Shown here piece by piece: positions 59,754 to 64,000 of a stretch of DNA of 64,000 bases. The first letter of the stretch is position 1. Each line of letters begins with the position of its first letter. Under the pieces are notes generated by a model, which saw only the letters and a list, made by a program, of their open reading frames with translations, was not told the DNA's origin and searched no databases. Source of the DNA: Oscillospiraceae bacterium (GTDB lineage Bacteria > Bacillota > Clostridia > Oscillospirales > Oscillospiraceae); assembly GCA_017624915.1 (NCBI GenBank), contig JAGAMC010000027.1, positions 45,079 through 109,078 on the forward strand, read 5' to 3'. The position numbers and the translations under genes are program-made.

Positions 59754-60974
59754 ATGCGCAAGTGTTTGACCCGCATGCTGGGGGCGGTGCTGACTTTGGC
59801 GCTGATGCTGTCTCTGCCTGTGTTTATGGCCCCCGATGCCCGGGCGGTCACCCAGGCGGAGATCAACAGCCTGAAGCAGAATGCCAGCAGCCTGGATGCA
59901 CAGAAAAAGGAACTTCAAAAGCAGCTCAAGGCCATTGCCGCCGACAAGAGCAAGGCCATGGAGCAGAAGAGCCTGCTGGAGGAGCAAATCGATGTGATCC
60001 AGTCGGAAGTGAACAACATCGACCAGCAGATCACCAAGTATGACGAGCTGATCTCCCAGATGGAGCAGGACATCACACAAAGCGAGCAGGAGGAGGCACG
60101 GCTGTACGAGCTGTTCTGCCAGTGTGTGCGCTCCATGGAGGAGGAGGGCAGCATCAATTACTGGGCCATCCTGTTCAATGCCACCAGCTTTTCCGACCTG
60201 CTGGACCGATACATCATGCTGGACGAGATCGTGGAGTACAACGAGGGCGTCATGAACAATCTGGCCGCCACCCGTGAGCAGATCAGGCAGGACAAGACCG
60301 CGGTGGAGAGCGCCCGTGCAGAGCAGCAGGCCGCCAAAGACAAGCAGGTGGCCGCCCGCAGGGAGCTGGAGAGCAGCGAGGCCGAGGTGGACAAGCTGCT
60401 GGCCCAGATCAACAAGCAGGAAGACAAGGTAGAACACTCGGTCAAGGAACTGGAGGCTCAGGCCAAGGCCATGGACGCCGAGATCGCCCGCAAGGAGAAG
60501 GAACTGGCGGCCAAGCTCGCCCAGCAGGGCAATAAGATCACCACCGAGAGCGGCTATCTGTGGCCGCTGCCCGACTATAAAGCACTGTCCTCTCTGTTTG
60601 CCGGCCGCAAGGACCCCTTCACCGGCAGACCGGCCACCCACAGCGGCATTGACGTGCCCGCACCCAAGGGGACCAAGATCCTGTCCGCCAAGAGCGGCGT
60701 GGTCATTACCTCCGCCTATAACAAGGGCGGCTACGGAAACTATGTGGTGGTCAGCCACGGTGACGGAAACACCACCCTGTATGCGCACATGAACTCCCGC
60801 GCCGTCAAGGAGGGGGATGTGGTCAAGCAGGGTCAGGTGCTGGGCTATGTTGGCACCACCGGCCGATCCACCGGCAACCATCTGCACTACGAGATCCGCG
60901 TGAACAACGCGCGCATTGACCCGGTCACCAAGTACTCCGGCATGCTGACTTACAGAGGGTCTGTTTTGAAGTGA
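59754..60974 (+). CDS. Murein hydrolase activator / M23 peptidase
   Basis: A 406-residue exported protein. Signal peptide about residues 1-30 ending at ARA, then a long coiled coil (35-265), then an M23 (LytM) domain with HSGIDVPAPKGT, YGNYVVVSHGDG and HLHYEIRV, where the zinc ligands H, D and H are present. The layout is that of EnvC/PcsB-type partners of FtsEX, and the neighbourhood (ftsE, ftsX, membrane peptide) supports that. ATG at 59754, with GGGAGG upstream. A terminator follows. Confidence 0.93.
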   Translation: MRKCLTRMLGAVLTLALMLSLPVFMAPDARAVTQAEINSLKQNASSLDAQKKELQKQLKAIAADKSKAMEQKSLLEEQIDVIQSEVNNIDQQITKYDELISQMEQDITQSEQEEARLYELFCQCVRSMEEEGSINYWAILFNATSFSDLLDRYIMLDEIVEYNEGVMNNLAATREQIRQDKTAVESARAEQQAAKDKQVAARRELESSEAEVDKLLAQINKQEDKVEHSVKELEAQAKAMDAEIARKEKELAAKLAQQGNKITTESGYLWPLPDYKALSSLFAGRKDPFTGRPATHSGIDVPAPKGTKILSAKSGVVITSAYNKGGYGNYVVVSHGDGNTTLYAHMNSRAVKEGDVVKQGQVLGYVGTTGRSTGNHLHYEIRVNNARIDPVTKYSGMLTYRGSVLK

Positions 60975-60977
60975 TGA

Positions 60978-61007
60978 AAGGGGAGAGCGAAAGCTCTCCC
61001 CTTTTTT
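60978..61007 (+). terminator. Terminator after the M23 gene
   Basis: AAGGGGAGAGC / GCTCTCCCCTT with a GAAA tetraloop, then T6. It ends the ftsEX unit. Confidence 0.94.
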
Positions 61008-61080
61008 GCTCGTGCAGAAAAGCGACAACTTTTGCCTCCCGGCGGCTCATATGCTGTAAGGGTGGGAAGGGGGCGGCCGG

Positions 61081-61770
61081 GTGCTGGGGATAGTATGCTG
61101 GGAAACAGGGGGACGGGTGCGCATGGAGCGAGGGTGGCTGCTGTCCCTGCCGGTGCTGAAGGTGCGGGTCCCCCGGGGCGGGCGATGGGAGCACCGCAGA
61201 GTGGATAAGGCCGCCCGCCTGCTGTACCGGCAGGGTGTGCGCCGGGTGCTGCCCCTGCGGGAGTTTGAACGGTGGGACATTCTAAATGCGCGGGGGCTGT
61301 GGGCGGTGGATGCGCTGCCCCTGTACCGTGCCATGGCGGCGCAGCTGGTGCTGGCAGCGCTGGCGGGCAGGGGGGAAGATCCCCGCAATGCCGCCGTCGT
61401 GCTGCGGGGAGATCACGTGGATGCGGAGCTTGCGGCTGCGGCCCGAAAGCTATGCCCGCTGGTGCGGCATCTGGCCGTGGATACACAGCGGGGGGGCCGG
61501 CAGCTGTGCCGCGAGCTCTACTGGCAGTACGGCGCGGCGGTGGAGCCGGGGCAGGCCGGGCAGGACTGGCTGAGCGTGCGGTTTAACGGTGAGAACTGCG
61601 GGGAGGATCTGGTGCTGTGCGCCCAACCCCGGCTGATGGGACTGGAGGTGTATGCGCCCGGACTGGCTGTGCCGGAGGAACTGGAACAGGCACCTTTGTT
61701 GACTGCTCTGTGGCAGGCGGGGCTGCTGTCTGCGCAGCAGATACGCATCGTGCCAAATAAATTTTCTTGA
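61081..61770 (+). CDS. Hypothetical protein
   Basis: A 229-residue protein that I do not recognise. It is rich in leucine, arginine and alanine, begins with a possible strand (LGIVCWETGGRV) and contains RRVLPLREFERWDIL and LLTALWQAGLLSAQQIRIV. The start is uncertain: GTG at 61081 has GGAAGGGGG before it, ATG at 61123 lies after a weaker G-rich run. It is downstream of the ftsEX terminator and its stop codon overlaps the greA promoter. Confidence 0.6.
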   Translation: MLGIVCWETGGRVRMERGWLLSLPVLKVRVPRGGRWEHRRVDKAARLLYRQGVRRVLPLREFERWDILNARGLWAVDALPLYRAMAAQLVLAALAGRGEDPRNAAVVLRGDHVDAELAAAARKLCPLVRHLAVDTQRGGRQLCRELYWQYGAAVEPGQAGQDWLSVRFNGENCGEDLVLCAQPRLMGLEVYAPGLAVPEELEQAPLLTALWQAGLLSAQQIRIVPNKFS

Positions 61771-61795
61771 CATACGGTGACAAAGGGGCTATAAT
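61767..61795 (+). promoter_or_regulatory. Consensus promoter for greA-lysS
   Basis: TTGACA (61767-61772), 17-base spacer, TATAAT (61790-61795). The -35 overlaps the stop codon of the upstream gene. A second TATAAT at 61830-61835 may form a weaker downstream promoter. Confidence 0.88.
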
Positions 61796-61840
61796 GTGTC
61801 ACACTCTGTATTTATGCCCATTTCTTTATTATAATGTATA

Positions 61841-61864
61841 GCGCAGCGAACTTTTTCGCTGCGC
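61841..61864 (+). promoter_or_regulatory. Hairpin touching the greA ribosome-binding site
   Basis: GCGCAGCGAA / TTCGCTGCGC around CTTT (10-bp perfect stem), ending one or two bases before GGAAAGGTG. It has no T tract and may affect greA translation or mRNA stability. Confidence 0.65.
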
Positions 61865-61882
61865 AGGAAAGGTGTGCTTACT

Positions 61883-62353
61883 ATGGCGAAGGAATATAAG
61901 CTCAGTCCCGAGCGGCTCAAGCAGCTGCAGGAGGAAATGACCTACCTGAAGACTGTCCGGGAAAAGGAAGTGGCCGAGCTGATCAAGGAGGCCCGCTCCT
62001 TTGGTGATCTGTCCGAGAACAGCGAGTACGACGAGGCCAAGAACGAGCAGGGCAAGCTCTATTCCCGCATCGCCCAGCTGGAGGAGATCCTGTCCAACTA
62101 CGTGGTCATCGAGGAAGAGACCGAGGGCGACTTCGTTCGCCTGGGCTGCACCGTGGTGGTGCTGGACAAGGAGTTTGACGAGGAAGTCACCTATAAGATC
62201 GTGGGCTCTCAGGAGGCCGATCCCATGAACGGCGCCATCTCCGAGGATTCCCCCTTTGGAAAGGCCCTGCTGGGCAAGACGGAGGGCGAGGAAGTGACGG
62301 TGGATGCCCCCGCCGGTGCCGTTTCCTACAAGATCATCAGCGTGCAGAAGTAA
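61883..62353 (+). CDS. greA: Transcription elongation factor GreA
   Basis: A 156-residue Gre factor that rescues backtracked RNA polymerase. The coiled-coil N terminus carries the catalytic acidic tip in RSFGDLSENSEYDEAK, and the C-terminal FKBP-like part has SPFGKALLGKTEGEEVTV. The ATG at 61883 follows AAAGGTG; a longer frame from 61874 is less likely. lysS follows after 21 bases. Confidence 0.96.
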   Translation: MAKEYKLSPERLKQLQEEMTYLKTVREKEVAELIKEARSFGDLSENSEYDEAKNEQGKLYSRIAQLEEILSNYVVIEEETEGDFVRLGCTVVVLDKEFDEEVTYKIVGSQEADPMNGAISEDSPFGKALLGKTEGEEVTVDAPAGAVSYKIISVQK

Positions 62354-62374
62354 CACAGATAGGAGTTGCACTTT

Positions 62375-63880
62375 ATGTCTGAACAGAAGAACAATCAGCA
62401 GCCCCAGCAGGAAGAGAACCTGACCCAGCTGCTTCAGATCCGCCGCGACAAGCTCAAGGAGCTGCAGGAGAGCGGAAACGATCCTTTCCAGATCACCAAG
62501 TATGTGGTGGACAACGACTCTGCCAACATCAAGGCCAACTTCGACGCGCTGGAGGAGACCGAGGTCTCCATCGCCGGCCGTCTGATGAGCAAGCGCGGCA
62601 TGGGCAAGGTCTCTTTCTGCGACCTGCAGGACAAGTCCGGCCGTATCCAGCTCTATGCCCGCAAGGACGAGATGGATGAGGAGGAGTATAACCGCTTCAA
62701 GAAGTACGACATTGGCGACATCGTGGGCGTCAAGGGCGTGGTGTTCCGCACCCAGCGCGGCGAGATGTCCGTGCGCGTGCAGACCGTCACCCTGCTGGCC
62801 AAGTCCCTGCTGCCCCTGCCCGAGAAGTTCCACGGCCTGACCAGCACCGAGCTGCGGTTCCGCCAGCGCTACGTGGACCTGATGGTCAACCCCGATGTGA
62901 AGCGCAACTTCGTCATCCGCTCCCAGTTTATCAAGTTCATGCGCAACTATCTGGACAACATGGACTATATCGAGGTGGAGACCCCCGTTCTGAACACCAT
63001 CGCCGGCGGCGCTTCCGCACGGCCCTTCATTACCCATCACAACACCCTGGACATCGATATGTACATGCGCATCGCCACCGAGCTGCCCCTGAAGCGGCTG
63101 ATCGTGGGCGGCATGGAGCGGGTGTATGAGATCGGCCGCATCTTCCGCAACGAGGGCATGGATCCCAAGCACAACCCCGAGTTTACCACTGTGGAGCTGT
63201 ATCAGGCCTATGCCGACTTCCATGATATGATGGACATTGCCGAGGGCATCCTCTCCGGCGCGGCCAAGGAGATCCTGGGCACCTATGAAGTGGAGTGGAT
63301 GGGCGAGAAGATCGACCTGACTCCCGGCTGGCGCCGCCTGACCATGGTGGACGCGGTCAAGGAGTATGTGGGCATCGATTTTGGCGCCATCACCGACGAC
63401 GCTGAGGCGGTTGCCGCCGCCAAGGCCAAGGGCGTGGAACTGGCTGACGCCGCTGAAAAGACCTGGGGCAACGCCCTGTATGCCTGCTTTGACCAGCGGG
63501 TGGAGGAGAAGCTGATCCAGCCCACCTTCATCACCATGTACCCCGTGGAGGTGTCCCCGCTGACCAAGCGCTCTCCCGAAGATCCCCGCCTGACTGAACG
63601 GTTTGAACTGTTCATCTGCCACAGCGAGTTGGCCAACGCCTACTCCGAGCTCAATGACCCCATCGACCAGCGCTACCGCTTCCAGAAGCAGGTGGAGCAG
63701 CGCGAGCGGGGCGACGACGAGACCGAGATGATGGATGAGGATTTCCTCACCGCGCTGGAATATGGCATGCCTCCCACGGGCGGCATGGGTATGGGCATCG
63801 ACCGCTGTGTCATGCTGCTTACCGGTCAGGATACCATCCGCGAGGTTATCCTGTTCCCCACAATGAAGCCTCTGGATTGA
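62375..63880 (+). CDS. lysS: Lysine-tRNA ligase, class II
   Basis: A 501-residue class II synthetase. The OB-fold anticodon domain is at about residues 55-160; motif 2 is GMERVYEIGRIFRNEG and motif 3 is GMPPTGGMGMGIDRCVMLL. AGGAG lies 9 bases before the ATG at 62375; the start at 62366 is in frame but overlaps the site. Co-transcribed with greA, a common Firmicute pair. Confidence 0.97.
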   Translation: MSEQKNNQQPQQEENLTQLLQIRRDKLKELQESGNDPFQITKYVVDNDSANIKANFDALEETEVSIAGRLMSKRGMGKVSFCDLQDKSGRIQLYARKDEMDEEEYNRFKKYDIGDIVGVKGVVFRTQRGEMSVRVQTVTLLAKSLLPLPEKFHGLTSTELRFRQRYVDLMVNPDVKRNFVIRSQFIKFMRNYLDNMDYIEVETPVLNTIAGGASARPFITHHNTLDIDMYMRIATELPLKRLIVGGMERVYEIGRIFRNEGMDPKHNPEFTTVELYQAYADFHDMMDIAEGILSGAAKEILGTYEVEWMGEKIDLTPGWRRLTMVDAVKEYVGIDFGAITDDAEAVAAAKAKGVELADAAEKTWGNALYACFDQRVEEKLIQPTFITMYPVEVSPLTKRSPEDPRLTERFELFICHSELANAYSELNDPIDQRYRFQKQVEQRERGDDETEMMDEDFLTALEYGMPPTGGMGMGIDRCVMLLTGQDTIREVILFPTMKPLD

Positions 63881-63886
63881 CCAAAC

Positions 63887-63925
63887 AGCATACCGACAGG
63901 GGCTTGCCCCTGCCGGTATGCTTTT
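63887..63925 (+). terminator. Terminator after lysS
   Basis: AGCATACCG-A-CAGGGGC / GCCCCTG-C-CGGTATGCT with a TT loop, then TTTT; one mismatch. Confidence 0.92.
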
Positions 63926-63960
63926 GTGCTCATAACACCGAAACGGAAAGAGAGGCTGCA

Positions 63961-64000
63961 GTGAGACTGATTTCCAAACTATACAGTAAAAAAAGCTGGA
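63961..64000 (+). CDS. Start of a new gene, cut by window edge
   Basis: A GTG at 63961 opens a frame of 13 codons (RLISKLYSKKSW) that runs off the window, with AAAGAGAGG just upstream. Too little is visible to name it. Confidence 0.4.
   Translation, partial: MRLISKLYSKKSW

Noticed and set aside
61829-63622. A 597-codon minus-strand frame over greA and lysS
   Set aside because: Antisense shadow of two confident genes.
1-64000. CRISPR array, rRNA, tRNA, prophage or insertion-sequence gene
   Set aside because: No regularly spaced repeats, rRNA-like stretches, tRNA cloverleaf signatures or transposase/integrase frames were seen on reading the window.

Overview
The window reads as a densely coded chromosomal segment of a GC-rich (about 60% by eye) low-pathway-redundancy anaerobic Firmicute, most likely an Oscillospiraceae-type Clostridium (Flavonifractor / Pseudoflavonifractor / Intestinimonas-like). 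The support is the gene repertoire: addB/addA instead of recBCD, RsuA/CdaR/DivIVA/CvpA/ECF-transporter genes, 2-hydroxyacyl-CoA dehydratase-type activases, zinc (C+) forms of L31 and L33, Gram-positive Shine-Dalgarno sites before nearly every gene, and near-consensus sigma-A promoters with mostly 17-nt spacers. The genus is an inference; nothing in the window fixes it.

Layout: 1-2941 arginine biosynthesis (argB partial, argD, argF) ending in a strong terminator. 3031-10790 addB - pyridoxamine kinase - addA (double-strand break repair). 10842-13011 rpmE, a flavin-reductase-like gene and hflX. 13042-14037 a small orphan gene on the minus strand followed by a roughly 0.7-kb non-coding, hairpin-rich, repeat-bounded segment. 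14038-19116 yigZ and a two-gene acyl-CoA-dehydratase activase module. 19312-22873 lipoprotein plus OmpR/histidine-kinase two-component system. 22888-28564 DUF1385 - prmC - recA - recX - rimO - pgsA. 28629-31231 ackA and tmcAL, divergent. 31265-34397 membrane protein, metG, a 39-codon gene with its own terminator. 43029-34436 (minus strand) a long run: methyltransferase, ecfA1, ecfA2, ecfT, truA, DUF5711 protein, CvpA-like, ClpE-like ATPase. 43176-53273 a mosaic of short units (M20 peptidase, DivIVA-like, D,D-carboxypeptidase, ComEA-like, metY-type enzyme, uracil-DNA glycosylase, mntR-mscS, DUF4830, RsuA-type pseudouridine synthase, CdaR-like regulator). 53382-55922 the rpmG-secE-nusG-rplK-rplA operon with a consensus promoter and an elaborate leader. 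55924-57798 three poorly characterised genes. 57931-61007 ftsE-ftsX - 36-aa membrane peptide - M23 murein hydrolase activator, a cell-division wall-hydrolysis unit. 61081-63925 an orphan gene, then greA-lysS with a consensus promoter. The right edge cuts a new gene.

The most interesting unexplained structures are not proteins: (i) 13421-13975, about 555 bp bounded by an 18/19-bp inverted repeat, containing several perfect hairpins and preceded by a good promoter, so a MITE-like element or a large structured RNA; (ii) the 53417-53648 leader of the rpmG-secE-nusG operon, with five hairpins, a possible pseudoknot and an intrinsic terminator upstream of the first start codon. Two tiny genes (36 and 39 codons) are also well supported by ribosome-binding sites and context. 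No rRNA, tRNA, CRISPR array, prophage or transposase gene was recognised.
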